Shown in pieces: positions 1 to 15,200 of a stretch of 64,000 bases of DNA (positions within the stretch are counted from its first letter, which is position 1; every line of letters starts with the position of its first letter). A program made the position numbers and the translations under genes. Where the stretch lies: contig NC_079384.1 of NCBI RefSeq assembly GCF_021018895.1, positions 11,695,640 through 11,759,639 on the forward strand, in the 5' to 3' direction. Under the pieces are notes generated by a model that saw only the letters and a program-made list of their open reading frames with translations, did not search any database and was not told the DNA's origin. Source of the DNA: Seriola aureovittata (lineage: Eukaryota > Chordata > Actinopteri > Carangiformes > Carangidae).

Positions 1-114
1 TGCTGAGTTGGGTGATGATTCTCTATGGGTTCATCAATATGACTGACCCCTTTCATACTCCACATTTAATCAATTGTTATTACACCATTTATGACGCAAA
101 TCATCTTCCTCTGA

Positions 115-300
115 TATATTAGGGATTTATTTTTCTTCTTTATTTTATGTCATTGTAAGTTGAATATATTTGGGTTTTGGACTGTTGGTCAAACAAAACC
201 AGCAATTGCGATGGCATTTACCATTTAATTAAATTATTATAATTTTTTTTTTGTTATTTGACATTGTATTGACTAAATGATCCCTTAATCAAAAAATAAA
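115..300 (+). repeat. teleost interspersed repeat 'A' (gttttggactgttggtcaaac family)
   Basis: The block gaatatatttgggttttgg, actgttggtcaaacaaaacc and agcaattgcgatgg followed by an AT-rich end is the core of a frequent fish repeat. Copies occur at 25.9, 31.1, 32.4 and 59.7 kb in this window. Confidence 0.6.
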
Positions 301-3300
301 AATATACTCCACCGTAGATTAACTGATAGTAAAAACATTGTTGCAGCTCTAATTTGGCAACATTTTTGTTGTACAGTGAGTTCATGGCAGAGCAACATCA
401 GACCCTTTCCACTTGCTCACATACATTATGTGTTCATCACTGTCAAATATCAAGACTGCCTTACTCCTTGTCACATACAGTAGTGGAGAAGCCTGGACTG
501 ACACCAAGTAAAAGCCAAGCTGACAAGTGATAAAAAAGTGTTTTGGCATGTTACGGGCCTTGTGGGCTGGCCTTAGTACCCCACGGTCACAGGTTGAGGA
601 CATCCGACCTGAAATGCATGCAAACTAATGGCCAGCATGACTGACATTTCCACCGATGAGCCCAAAGTGTTCGCCCGTTGTCAGCAGGAGTTTATCAATA
701 GACACGTCTGCATATGCAGTCGTGTATCGATCCATCCATCTCTGTCCGCCCGTCTCTGCATCACTGTAGCTGTCTGTTGTCATTCAGTGGATTGGTTGTG
801 AGGAGAGATGGCTGCAGGAGCCTAAATTTGCAATCCTTCCACCTTGGGAAGGGGATTTAGAATAATGGTAGCATCATTTTGTGACATCATGTTGAAATCT
901 CATCTGACCTTGCTGTTTTGGTGGCGGAAAATCAGATTTATGCTTTAAAATTCAGCAGTCAACCTCACACTTTTAGCACTTTGTGGGAAAAACATGCAAG
1001 TAGATGCAGTAAGGTGCACTTGTGTTATCTCAAGTCTTCATCGTCATCATTGTTCACATCATTAATGGATGCGAGGTAGCCGGGCCTCGTTTGCACTATT
1101 TGCCCGTGGAGACTGACTCGCTGTAGTGAGTGTTTTGGTAACAAGGCCCCGGGTTAATTGCGGCGAGTACCAGAGGCCTTGCCCCCTCCAGATAACACGC
1201 AGCTTTAGAGAAGCGAGATGCTTTGTGATTAGAGAGAGGGACCAGGTAGGTGACTGAGGTGAGGATAAAGAAGCCAGATCTGGTCTCCAGAGAGAGAAAG
1301 GTGCGAGTCTATGGGGGATTGAGGTAAACAAGATTGTACCTGTGAGGGAGATAGAAGCTGCTGCCCTCAGGTCATTATTGCCCTTAGTGCAGGAAGCAGA
1401 AGGCGCACACACACACACACACACAAAACTCTGTGCTTATCAATGTCCAGGGGATAATAGGGTTACTATTGTGCTCTAAACTGTCAGCCAGTCAAAGCAA
1501 TCTTACGTGATGAGCAGACATTTAGGGGCTGTAAGGAGTAAGCGAAAATTGAATTAATGAAACAGCAGCATTAATGCAATGAAGGCGCTAGACAATAACT
1601 TCATCCCATTTGGCTAATCAGTGTTATTCAGCGGCACATATATGTAAATCATTCCCAGAAATGAATTGTAATGACAGGTTCATTGCCAATATATTATTAT
1701 TACACCTATAGCGTTAAACCTGGCTCGGGCCACTGCTCCCATGGCAGTGAATTTAGCTGATTAAATCAATGGGTGCACACAGCAGTGGTGACACGAAAAC
1801 AACAATTAATAAGCCAACCCCCAGTGCACAGCGGCTCCATTTTAACCAGGCTGCTAATAACATTACATGGCAAAAATATCCTAATCAGACAGGTGAAAAG
1901 GGATTTGGAAGCAATTTGATTCTCTTCCTTAGTTTGTAGGTTCATAGCCACCAATATTTAAGGTCTGTATTTCTAGGAATAATCACCTTATTTAGCTTTA
2001 TATTGTATTATATCTTGTGCTAAGGAGGCTGCTTGCTTTACTTGCACTAGAGATTAGCGTTCTGTTTTTACTGACTGTACTGTTTATCTTGACAGCTTTC
2101 TGTCTTTATCTTATTCGTATCCTCACTCCCTTATTCCCTCCTCCCCTGAAAACCATCCCTCCCCAACGCACACATGGACACACAATCACTCACAAAGAAT
2201 GCACATTAAAAAGGATTTGTTCCCCAAAGAAGGTCGGCATTTGTAAGGCTACTGACAGATTTAAGTGTCAATTAAGTTGATGTACAGTGGGCACATTATC
2301 ATACAAGGTTGTCAGCTGTGGCCATTTGAGGGAAACAAATACCCAGAGCTTTACACCTTCCACGGCTTGAACTTTGTATGGACCCACAGTTGCAATGAAT
2401 GTCACAGTCAATCATTTATCCAGTTGGCAAGCTTTCTGGTGGAGAGTGTAAGATCAAGTCATTTTATACAAATAATAACCACAAAAAAATCTGGGTTCCA
2501 AAATGCTTTGTCATATCCTATCCCTGGCCTGTTCAGAGGTCTTAAACTCATTACTGGTGGGGGGGGTGGGGTTGGGGGAATTATACCTCCGCACAAGGAT
2601 GATGGATGACAAGTTAAATTTGTGTCCAGGGACTGAAGGTGAATGGTGACAGAGGTATTTATCTTGAGAATGGAGGTTGGGGTCAGGCGAGGCTGGGTGC
2701 CTTAAGGCACAAGACATTGACAAATTTATCCAGTGGACCCCATTGCTTGGGCCTTTTCTTTGTTTTGAATCCTGGCCACTCGCTAAGTGACCCACATCGC
2801 TCATGCTGCCAATGTGTGAAGAATGCCCTGCCATGCCAGGCATCCTACTACTGCTGATGCTTGTAGTTCATTCTTCTGTGAGGCCTAAATCTTTGACTCA
2901 TTTTGAACTATGTTTGTTTGGGGTATGATTTTGGGTCACTGGGTTAATTTGATTTTGAATGTTACACACAGCTTTAGAAATATGTTCTCTATCTAGCTTC
3001 TCAGCTTGCTTTGAGTTGTTCTGGTGCAATGTGAGTTCTACCCAGTGTCTGCATTTAACTTGTACTTTTCAATCAAATTCATGGTGACAGGTTTCCTGCA
3101 TCATCCGTAGTGTTTACAGTACAGAGGCAGAGGACTGTGTTTACACATGCCTGTATGGGGATATGCTATAGAGAGAAGGGGGTGAGCCACAGAGACCTCT
3201 AGTGGAGATTGAAAATGCCTTATGAAGGTTGACAAGTAATCTATTATACTTCTGTACAGTGTTTCTTCAGTTACTGTCTGTGGACAACAGTCTCTTATAA

Positions 3301-6300
3301 GCTTAAAATAAGGATACATTTAGAGCTAATGAACTGAAAACTACAATGCATTTCAATGATTTGTACACATTTGTCTGGTGTTTGTAAGAGTCATGTGATA
3401 TAATACACAATATATAGCTAATAAGTGTCTTAACCTTTTGGGGCATAGAGCATTTTATTACATTGGGGAGTTTCGTGAATTGGTTCAACAATAGACAGCA
3501 AATGTAGCTCCTGTGTGGAACCTTGTAAGTCAAATTTGAAATATTTTGAACTGTCAACATAAATACAAATGAATAATCAAATTAATTGCAGTCGCTGTTG
3601 GTACAGCTTGCAGACTTTTTGTTAAGCACAGCTGTCACTGGCTGAAGCTCAGGGTTAACTTAACATGCCACATGCACGTACCAAGCATGGAACCCCGAAG
3701 AGTTAAATGTATAAATAAAAAAGACATTAATCAATACAGTCAATAATGATATGAATGAACTGTAAAATACATAAATTAATCAATAAAATGTGAAATACAT
3801 CAAGAAATTATTAAAACTGAAATAATTTTCATTGTACAGTTTTTACAGATTGCATAATGATACTTTTTATTATAGCGGAGTTGTAACATGTCTCCAGCCT
3901 CTCTTAAGCAAGTTCAACAGAAAAGTATCCAGTTATCTAATGTTAGCTAAGGCAACATGAATGCCAAAATAATTCTGAATCAACTCATTATTGGCCTTTA
4001 GTAACCAACACATTAACCAGACTTCTTTTATTTAGCTCATACGGCAGCACAGGTTATCCACCTAGTCAGCTAACTAGCTAGGTAAGCTTAGGAGCGCTGA
4101 TTTTTAGCCAGCAAACTGAAGAGCCAGTGATAACAGCAGCAGCTAGCTGATTAATTAATTGTTTCTACTGTGTTTATTTACAGCAGCAGCCTCTAGTTTG
4201 TTGATTCAGACAATTTAATACTGTGGTATTGTTCCTGCCCTAGCTAACAGATGCTAACAGCTAAATCTGGTAGCTGTTGTTGAGCTTGCCAGCTTAAAAG
4301 AAGCAGGTGGAGCTACAATATTATAAAAACAAGACTGATTGAATAATATTTCACAGTCTAATTTATTTTTAAAAATAATTTATCTGTTTATATATTTTAC
4401 ACAATTATGTTTTATTTATTAATTCTTACTTACTAATACTGAACATTTTCAGGCTCCATGGGTAAAGGGTTAATTGTGTGTCTAGTAATGGGAAGGTAAA
4501 TTTGTATGCCAACGCATTGTCTGTGGTTTTGTGTTCCGATAACAAGGGTCTCATTTTCCAATTAGGACAATGTATCAGTGATGGATACAATGTGAAGCGG
4601 TCATTTGTTTGTGCTTTGGAAGAAGTTTTCAGAGCCTTTACAACCGCTAACCACTTTACCATGCCTCATCCATCATTTTGTCAACACCCTAATGTTTTGG
4701 ACCTATACAACCTCGGCCCAGAGAGGAAAGTAACACAGTCAAAGCAGTTGGTTGCTTTCACAACATGCCAAATTTTCAGCCTATCTTGTACCTCCCTCCT
4801 TTTGTGCGTGACCACCATTTTGAGAGGATTTGTGAATTTTGAATGGCAGGAAATGGGTTATGGGTTGAACAATATATGTGTCCGGAGTTCAGTGTTATTC
4901 AAGTTAATATTCAATAGCTAACACCACACCGAAGGCTGTTGTTCAGATAGATGTCCACTCATTCTTCTTTTGTTCCAAAGACAGATGACTACATGCAACA
5001 TGACAGTTATATTAAATTGACATTATGTCATATACTTTGATACACTCACAACATTAATGAAAATTGATGCTATTGACTTTATGAGACTGCGTAATCAGCA
5101 GTCAAGGCATATTGTGCTTCTAAAATGTACTTCCTGTTTCTTTGGAGAAGAGTATTGATTCCCTGTCTGAAATAGTGATGTAAAAGTTGAATTAACTGTA
5201 ACACTGAAGCATTGATTGTATTTCAAACGATATAAAACGCACGTGTTACCCTTCAAGCAATTATTAGAATTAATTTATACTTCAGTGTAAGATCTTTTTT
5301 TTTTTTTTTTTTTAAGAACAGTATCAGAAAATACTTAAGAAGGGAATAATGTCATTAAAAAAATATAGAATGTCTTACTGTGTCATGTTAATTGACCTTT
5401 CAAAGTTTGTGAAGGGTGCCAGGACAGATCTATTCAAACAAAAACACTCCTGAGCCCTTTGTATCCATTAACAACCCTGGGCATTAATATGCTTTCAGAC
5501 AGCCCTGGATAATGCTACAAGCCTTTTCACCATGACTTATATTTACTTTACCAGTCCCCCCTTAAGTGCTGTTTTTAACAATGCAGGCACTATGAATCAT
5601 TTACCATACAGGAATACCTTAAAGGAATCATTTGCTTTGGAGACGTTTGTGGTTGGTTTGATGCTGACGAAAAGCATTATATCCTGAATGACAGTGTTGC
5701 GGGCTCCTCTGATGCAATATTTATTATATGTCACATAGCCACGCATTAGGCCAAGAATGGCCCATTGTTTCTATATTATGCAAGGGCTGACAATGGATGG
5801 GCAGAGGCAGGTCAGGGCTAGTGAGGCCAATGCACATTTAAACCTATAGTCACTGCGCACGTCAGAAAGGTATTTTTGGATCACATAAACATATAAATGC
5901 TGATAATATAATTCCACTGATGGAAGAAGGACTCAGAGCCTTTACTTAATGTATACAACATAATGCTGATACTTTCAGTGCTGAACCAATTAGTCCATTA
6001 ATTCATTAGTTGACTTTATTTGTTTAATTGACTAAATGATTATTTGATCTATTAAAAAAAAAGATTGATTAATTGACAACAAAAATAATTGTTAATTACA
6101 GTAGTGAAATACTTAATTTCAATGAAAAGTCCCGCTACAAGGACAGAAAAATCATCAACAAAAAGTATGCAGTTTTCAGCACTAAAAATATTCATTATTC
6201 AGAATGGCCTCTTCCAGGTAATTTTAACAACTTCATACAGTGTCGAATTTGATCTATGATAATAAACCCTAGTTTCTAAACTGATGACAGGTTTCATCTG

Positions 6301-8039
6301 TGAAACATGCAAAAAATGGCACTGTAACAGTCAGGTATATATCCAAGTAAAGAACCTTAAAACTGTATTTCAAAACAGTACTTTACTAAATCGACTGTCA
6401 TTGGCTGGACCACAACAGCGGGGCCAGCCCTGTAATTGCAAATGTCGTTGACTGAGTGATCATAATTCCACCATTGGTCAGCTGAATGCCACGTGACTGA
6501 TTCGGAGTTTCCCCATCTGCCACTGCTCTTTCAAAATTAATTGGTATAAACTGTTTCTCGTACTTTACATTCTACAGTGTTGCCAATTTAGCGCATTTGA
6601 AGCAAAACAAAATGACATCACTTCCTGAGGTGGTTTACTGAGACCACTTCTTGAGGTGCACTCCAAGTCCAGGTTGCGGTTCGCTTAACCTGTGCATTTG
6701 GAACACCAAGTGCTCCTTTGCCTTTTGCCATTGTATTTTAGCCCTGCCATAGACAGATCCCATTGCACATTGGTCCGAGGTAATAACTACTGTACTACTA
6801 TACCAGGTATAGAACAAACACATGGCTGCTGTCTAGTACGCACAGGAACAAACGTAATCTCATATGCTCAACTTGCTCGTTTCCTGCTCATTTCTCTCAT
6901 TGTATTTCCCCTGCACTGCATGCACTTTATATAGACACACAGTTCTGATCCTCAGAGGGACTAAAGGCTGCTTTTTTGTTAACAACCAAGGAAAAACTGC
7001 AAGCAAAGTGAAACAATATCAACTAAGTTCAGATATCCTCGAGAGAAATACAAAATGGCATTAGAGCAGACGGGCTGTAGGACTGGTCCTTCGTTCTTGC
7101 TCAGGCAAATGATCCCCATAACTCCTAGTGTTCTCCTCGGCCTGAGTAATTGAGATGTGTAATAACTGTGACAGAGGGCATTATCTGACCCATTTTCCTT
7201 TTCTTCTCACATTGCTTTGTTTATACATGCCTTCCTGTCATAATCCCTTACAAATCTCCAAAGTAAAAGCCCTTTGAAGAAATAGCCTCTCGTAGCGTGA
7301 TATCCCGTGTAAAGGAGTTCTTTTTAATGACCAGGATCTGACCTCATTTCATATGCATAAGCCTACATCAAAGTAGACAGCATCCGTCCAGTCTGCACAG
7401 CGTTCTTCCACTTGACAGTCTTTCACATTGGAGCGACAAAGCACATACATGGAGCTTGTAATTGCTTAATTAGGTTCAGGCCTTGCAGTTTTACCTTGGG
7501 TTGACCTTGTATGAGGAGGGCCACTGCTCCCCTCAAAGAGACTTATGATTTGATTGATTTACATTACCATTTTCTTTTTCATCAGTCATTATTAGATGCT
7601 AAAGGGCACCTCTGAGGGATCTGAGATCTGTGTCTTAATTTGTTCAATGGATTGTCTATTTAAAGTACTATCTCTACTGCTTAGAGAAATAACATTTATA
7701 TTATTATAACAATTTAGCAAATCTGAATCAAGGGTCAAATCTACGTCTCAAATCTCAATTATTTCCAATCTGTTTCTTATCTGCTCTGTGACTTTCTTTG
7801 ACCTTGTCTTGACTAATTTTTCCTGTTGCTCTAAGGAAAAATCCAATTTGGTCTTAACTGGGGGCCTGAGCTGGGGCTGCAGTAGTTGGAATAAACATGA
7901 TCTGGTGGAAATAATTTTAATTCTGCTAAATCATTTAGCCAAAGTCAGCTCATAAGTTCCTGCTTTAGCCATGTAGCATCAAGTTTTGTCTTTATCTTCA
8001 TGTACAATCCATGTAGAGTCTTTAACTTTTTTACGTTTG
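301..8039. other. intergenic stretch, no gene recognised
   Basis: Only the (CA)n tract at 1406-1425 and diverged repeat-like sequence (for example near 5985-6110, resembling repeat 'A') stand out. Open frames are short, have no recognisable domain, and none shows a clear exon series. Confidence 0.6.
1406..1425. repeat. (CA)n microsatellite
   Basis: Ten CA units. Confidence 0.95.
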
Positions 8040-8580
8040 TGTTCTGACAGATGTTTTATTTAGCTACATTAGCATTAGCATTGGTCAAACAGCAAGACTA
8101 AGTCTACAGCCATGCTAGTGGCACTGTGAGGCTGTACTTAAACACAGTGATGCTTTGAGCTAAACCCTGACATGCTAATGTTTACAGGGTATGTTGTCCA
8201 TGTTCCCAATCTTAGTTTAAGGTGTTAGCATGCTAACCATTTCTAATTATCACTTAACTTAAGATATAGTTGAGGCAGATGTGAATGTCAATAGTTTTTT
8301 TTTAATTTTTTTGGGGCTTTTTATGCCTTTATTAGAGTACCAGTGAGAGAGAGAAACAGGAAGGTTGGGGGTGAGAGAGAGAGGGGATGACAGCAGCAAA
8401 GGGCCGTGGGTCGGATTCGATTCGAACCCATGGCACTGCGGTAAGGACTGAGTCCTAATGGTGTGTGCTCTACCAGGTGAGCCAATGAGGCGCCGCACTG
8501 TCAATAGTTTTGAAGGACTTGACTGAATCAAATCTCATGGCAATCTGTCCGATGGTGGTTTAGACATTACTCTAAAGAAA
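8040..8580 (+). repeat. teleost interspersed repeat 'B' (gttagcatgctaac family), interrupted by a SINE
   Basis: The text aggctgtacttaaacacagt, gttagcatgctaacc, gaggcagatgtgaatgtcaa and catggcaatctgtccgatgg follows the order of a repeat family I recognise from many fish genomes. Two other copies occur in this window, near 20.9 kb and 32.6-33.2 kb. The SINE at 8299-8498 splits it. Confidence 0.65.
8299..8498 (-). mobile_element. tRNA-derived SINE copy
   Basis: The minus strand starts GGCGCC and then carries an A-box-like tract (TGGCTCACCTGGTAGAGCA) and a B-box-like GGTTCGAATC. A body with GA-rich runs follows, with an A-rich end (poly-T on the plus strand). This is the layout of a tRNA-derived SINE abundant in teleosts. 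A 13-bp direct repeat, tgtcaatagtttt, flanks it at 8286-8298 and 8499-8511, the expected target-site duplication. It interrupts an older repeat. Confidence 0.85.
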
Positions 8581-11500
8581 AAAACAAACAAATGTGAACC
8601 TTTTGGTGGAGCTGCAGGAAAAGCCACTTGTTTGGCTAAAAAGGAGAGGTACCAACAGATGGGTTAAGTGATTGGTTGGACTCAGAGCTCAGTGTATTTA
8701 GATATTTTAGCAACTTGAGGGTGTATCTAAACTGGCTACTGCTACTGCAGCCCAACCATAACTATGAAAATTATTTTGGCTCCCCAAAAGTCACAGCATA
8801 AGGCTCATACAGTGCCCTTGTATACATCAAAAGTCAACTGTACATCCACATACAGAGATGTAACTTTTTTTTTAGCAAGTGTAGCTAGCTCGAGTAAGTC
8901 ATCCTGTGAAATATATTCATCATATATGTTATAACAAACAACAAAAAACTGAGAGGTTGGACAAGCTTATGCTACAGAAGCACTAACGCTGACCTAAAGC
9001 TGTTGCAATCCTGATGTAATTTAACCGTGAAAGATCATCAACAGATCTCAATCAGATAGTATTTGTAAATACCTTCTTCAATGTGACTAAAAGCTTAGAC
9101 AGTGATATAAATGAGACTTGCATCACAACACATGTCTATAATTGGAAGAAATTCAGGCTCTATCTGACCTGAAATGCTGTGAGCACCACCTGCCAGCTCT
9201 GCGGGCACATTTTTCAGCTATTTGAAGTTAGTTATTGACCTCACTCTGCTCTCTCTGTTCAAACAACAAGCCCACAGTTCAGCACCTCTGCCAGGTACTC
9301 AGTCTTTGTGGCAGCTCTTTGATGCTTAATCTAAACACCGGTGTTTATCTGACTGGACCTCCATGAGATCATCAGGACAGCGTGTCCACTTGTTTTGGTT
9401 ATGATAGCAGCTGGGTGTGAGCCATGTTCTTAGTCAAAGGAGAACTACATCATCATCTTTATGCTCTCGTTACTGTTTCAGCAGCACGTAATGTATCCGA
9501 CACTTACTGTAGGATTTATCTTTGTCAACACCGGCACTGAAGGATTTTCCTTTCTTTGTTGTGGCCGTAATTAAACTGCTTACAGTTATTTTCCTGTGTA
9601 ACAGCTCTGTGGTAAACTGTGTTCACAGACTCATTTACCCTTACAAAACAGTTTACACAAGTTTAAATAGAGTTGTGTGGTCTCATTTGTTGAAGCCTCA
9701 ACATTTTTTCTGTCCTTTAGTGATTTGTTTTATTGCACAATGATCTTTGATGAAAGTGAAATTTAGATTTTTCAAAAAAAGTTTTTGAGGGCACAGAACT
9801 TAATTTATTATGTATTTTGACATTATGAAGACTGCTTTAAGATTTGTTGCTGTCAGATACTTCAGTTGCTAGGGCCACACATTGGCATTACAGTCATTTC
9901 ACCAAAGTAGAAAGAGATACTGTACTTGGGCGTCGCCATCTGCTAACCATCGCAGCTCTTGGGTGGCAGTTTTAATTATTGCTTATGAATTTTTTATATA
10001 TCATTATTAAATGGTATGTAGTTTTCTACCATCGCTTCATTTAACCTGTTGCTTTTCCTCCCACTATCCAAAGATATACAGATCATTCCTTCTGCAATTC
10101 TCTGTGGATAGTGTTTCCTTGCAAGTAATTTGGTTCTAAAAAGACTGTAACTTGATCTGTAATTTGTCTCATTTAGATTGCTGAGTCCTCATACTAATTC
10201 AGCTGAACTTCTGTATGTAATTTTCCACAGAACAAGGTCTGTAAATTTTGTGTCCCATCATTTGTTAACTGGCATTGACATTTCATTGGGATTTCTTCAC
10301 TCCCAGTACAGACAGGAGGAACAACTATTGTGACTAGTAACTCTTTCAATTTATATATGGATATGTAAGTATTGCTTTAAGATAGAAAAATATGAACCTA
10401 TCTAAATGGTGTTTACACTAAATAAACTAGTATTAAAAGTGTTCTCAGTCCTTGAAGCTACTTTGGGCCTTTTTTAGTCAGGATCACACCCCAGACACAT
10501 GCAGAACAGAACATCTGCGCTTATTAATTTTTTTTTTTTTTTTTTTTTTAATCGAGTCAGCAGAATAACTGATGTGTCTCCCTCTTTAGTGGATGTGTGA
10601 GGTTTTAGGTTCACACTGCAGCTTGGGCTTTTAATCTAGCCCCACGTGTTGTAACCTATAGTGCCAGAGGGAGGGGTGTACTGTATGCGTGGAGGTCATA
10701 CTTAGGTCATCATTCACAAAAACAAGTGCAATTACAGCGATGACTCAACTTGTTCGCATAATTCATTCAAAACTGCACCTCATAAAGCAGACTGTTAAAC
10801 TTTAAAGCACATGCGATTACTCATAATTGCTCCAGAAATTGATTTATTAGCTCGGGTGTGAGGCTGTGTGAGCCGAGTGCCATCTGACCTCCAGCTGAAT
10901 GAATAATCAACAGGCTTCCCGAGCAAGCAGATGTTTGCAAGTGTTGCTGTTTTATCAGGCCTGTAATGTGAACAGGCATGAAACCAGATTAAATTAAATG
11001 ATGCTAGGACAGACAGCTGTGACACATTTGGATTTGCTGTTTTCCCCATTTTGTGCAAATAGCAGCTTATGTTCCCAAACAACAAAAGACACTCTGCTCT
11101 ACCTAACGCTGTTTTTAATCAGTGTGCTATAACTACATGCCAAGAGAAGCTGTGGAGAGTGTTTGTCTGCTTTTTTCTGACGCCTGACATAAATCATAAA
11201 AGTAAAATAACCAATGGTAACAACAGCTTTACAAACAACAGTAAATCCAAAGCTGTTTTTCCTTTGACTGATGTTGCACCACTAGCTGTTTTGTAATACA
11301 CAGTATCCTTCAGGGACATGAAGGATGATCCCTTAGGTTCAACCCTTTTTCTCTAATTGCTGTTTAATTTCTTGCTTTGATTAGAAGGTGTAGCCAGCTT
11401 AATGAAGCACAGATGAGTTGTTTATGAACTCTGTGCACTTTCTCTTGTTAGAATGGAGGAGTGCAAGGTTAGTTTATACAGTGGAATACAGTGCAGGCAA

Positions 11501-12191
11501 TTTTTTTTTTTAATAGCTTGCTTCTTTCACTGCCTTTCAGACTATTTTAGGCAGCATAGAGCAAAAATAATAAAAGATACTGTAGCTGTAGAAAATTGCC
11601 TGATGTCTTCTCTTATCTTTCAGTGTTTCCACTACACAGTAAATGATACTTTCAGGTGGAGAATGGTTGGTTTGTATTTTGAAGCGGCGGCCGTTGTGCG
11701 TTGTTGTGTTCGCCCCGAGGAGCTGTCGACTCAAGTGTTTTTCTCCAAACCTGTCACACTTTTCAGGAACAATTAGAGAAAAGAAAGTAAATTGTTCCCA
11801 GGCACTTGGATTGCTGTCCTCGCGACATCTGCCACCGCAGTGCAGATGATAGATTCCTCCTTCATTAGCCAGGGGTGTGGGATTACCCAGTGAGAACACA
11901 TTAATCACCACTTTCTGTGGCAGCCTGAATGCACTGCGCTTTGTTAGAAAAAAACTTTTTTTTCCTGACGTGTCACTCTTCTCCTGTGACAGGCCACAAT
12001 CAATCATCCTGATTGACAGCACTGATAGGTTACACTGTTTACACAATGTGTAATGAAAGATCATGTTACCCACTATTGTTGTTTCTGAGACAACTCTTTT
12101 GGGCTGGATCTGAATAGAGTGGGTGCTTTGGTACAAAATCACACAAGCACCCACTCGTTTGCTGTTCCTTTCTTTTTCCATAGCAGTTCCC

Positions 12192-12255
<64 letters not shown>

Positions 12256-15200
12256 TTTCACACTCTCTGTTTCTCTGTAAAAACACTCTAGAGATATGCA
12301 CACTATGGGTGGGAAATGTGCATAAAGTCTATTACTATATTGTTAAGTCCATTATATGCAGTGACATAGTACATTGTCTGGAAAATCGATTGAGAAATAT
12401 TTTACAGATAGTCATGAGTTTGCGGCTGCTTTTTCTAATCTGATACCCTGATCGGTAGGATGACATAGTTTTTCAATTTCCTCAGTTAAAAGTCAACCCT
12501 GGAAATTATTAATATGACCATTTTGTGGTTTGACATAGCTATAGTTTAGGTTCAGATAGGTTTAGGCACAAATCAACTTAGGGCTAGTGAAAGATCTTAG
12601 TTTTGGCTGAACATGAGAAATGAACAGCGGTCTCCCATATCAAAGGCCAATGCATTGTTGACCCATCCACCCACCCACCCACACCTCCTTCCTTCGTCAT
12701 CATGATACTTTTGCACCTTTAGCTCATGACAGGCAAGAGTCATAGCAGCTCGAGATCCTGGTCAGTTAAACATATGCCATTTTTATTAGCATTTGCATAA
12801 ACAACTATCATTTTTCTTGAGAATAAAATTACTCTAATGATGGAAATTTCAGTTTTTGGCCAAAACATATCAACATAACAGTAAAACCATAGCAACAATA
12901 CTCTAGAAACTCTCACTGACACAGATATAACCAGTCTCGACAGACTACACTCAAACTTTTAAAAGTGAATGATGATTTTAAGACAGCCTTCCTTGTTTTC
13001 CTGTTATGTGTAGGCATTGTATACACACAATAATATGCTACCAATGCCATTATTTTAGTATATCAGAATGCATTGTTGTGTATTATTGCTTGCATAGCAC
13101 CCAATCCCAATACCTGCTGTACAGTTAAAGTTTAAAGGTGCACCCAGAATTCAGTATACTCAGTTCCTCAAAAAGGAATGAATATGTTCTTCCAATATTC
13201 TGTTCAGTCCCATGTCATAGTTCACAACACCCAGGTTAGAAACTTAAACTTACCTGCTGAACTTCACAACCAACCAACCAACCAATAATCACACAGTACA
13301 ATAAAGAGGGAGAATTCAGTCCAAGAATGAATATTCTTAAACATATGTCAACGAGAACGTAAGAGAGATCGAGTATGTAGAACAATTATTACAAACTGTC
13401 TTCAGTATTGATCAGGAGTCATGACAACACAGTGTGAGAGTTAAGAATCTGAAAATTACACAACCTTATACAAGATGGTTTAACGATGCAACAGTGCTTG
13501 TCAGACAGCATGTCGACTGGTTTTCCCACCTTTTGTGTTGAAAGGACACAAATGACCTTTAATCTTTCTCCGCAGCCTTCAAAGCCAGTGGGCACTGTCC
13601 AAGTGTTCTCTCACTTTCATGTCACCCCTAAATCAGGACGTGCACCGTACAGTACCAACGCTGTTCTAATGAGAAATGTATTAAACTTTCAGGAGCCGTA
13701 ATACCTAAAACACTCATACATCAGTTTAATGTGGACAGGTTGGTAATTGTACTCTGGAGAGATCAATCAACATCAGCCCATGAGTTATAATTAGCCCTTC
13801 CAGATTGATGTATTGACCATTTGTACTCAAGTTCTTTGTTATTGGAGGTTTCCCATCGGCCATCTGTCTCTCACTTTCATCTTTACTCTGGCCTGTCTAC
13901 CTGGATGACCACATGTTCACAGATGTGTACACACAAACACGTACAGTACACTCTCTCATGTCTATACACAGACCACAAGTGGTCTCCAGGTGATGCTAAT
14001 CCTGGCGTCACGTTCTGGGCAGGTGCAAATCACACAGTCATCATAGATATTGGTCAGGTTTTTTGGGATCATTGGGATTGTGATTGTATTGATTACAGTG
14101 GCTGTGTATTTTTGTGTTATTTTGTAAAGAATTTCTGTAATATTTGGGATTAGCTGTAAAAATTAATAACATTTATAATGTTGATATGTTATAAATTCAT
14201 GTGAGTAAAAGTTTAGTAGTAGTTATTCAGTTTAGTATCTCATGAACGCCTCATTCATTCATTCTGTTTGCAGCCTTCAGCCTGTGTAGATGCATTTTCT
14301 TCCTTGAATTGAGACCACAAGGTAACCTTAGTGCTCCTTGAGATGCCTTGTACCACTGATAGAAGACTCCACAAGCCATTTTGTTAACTTTAAAAATGGT
14401 CAGTTGGAGAAGTTTGGACAGAGTGATACTGTACAGCTTGGCGTCAGGAGCTGCCTGAGAAGACGTTATAGGAAATAATGACTGCTCTGGTAGTTTGTGG
14501 AGCTCAAGGCTTGACCTTTATTTGACTTTGGCTCTGTGAGTTCTGTTGATTAGTTTCATATGGAAAACTGGTGATTGGCGAAATCATCAAGCTTCTTTGG
14601 CAACTTTATGTGGAAAAACTACAGATTAAAAAAAAAAGAAGAAAGATCTTGCAAAGATAGTGAAGTTGAGGTTGATTTTGTATTAATTCTTGCAATTGCA
14701 AATGCATTTGATTTCTCACTGGAACAAGGACTTGTCAAATATTTGGGTATTTTTATTTTAGCTCTAAGCAGAACCAAAGATGTTTTTTAAGCTTTAACAC
14801 TCATGTTGAATGACTCATATGGAGATATGCCATTATTTGGCAACGGTGGACAAGTCTCTTCCTCCTGGGCATCAGAGATAAGCTGTATTATTTTACATCT
14901 CCTGAGCAGCAGCGGTGTCTTTCCTTTTCTGGTATCAAGACTCTATTCAGAGAATTTTATACTCCTAATCATTTGATACAGTAAAGTACCTGTCTGACCC
15001 AAATGAAGGTGTGATACTTTATGGCCCTCAGACGTCAGACAGCCATGGAGATTGGTTTGCAGAAATATGATGAGAGCACATAAACCAGTCGAACTTGCTG
15101 CCCTTTTCTTACACAAGAGCCTTGTGTCCTATGGCTGTTTTTTCAAATTAAACAGTCCACTTTTACATAGGAATATTATGTTTTCTTGAGCTAAGTGAAA

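Noticed and set aside
11537..12301. 254-codon minus-strand open frame
   Set aside because: Its length depends on the (CT)n microsatellite that yields an Arg-Glu run; the rest has no recognisable domain.
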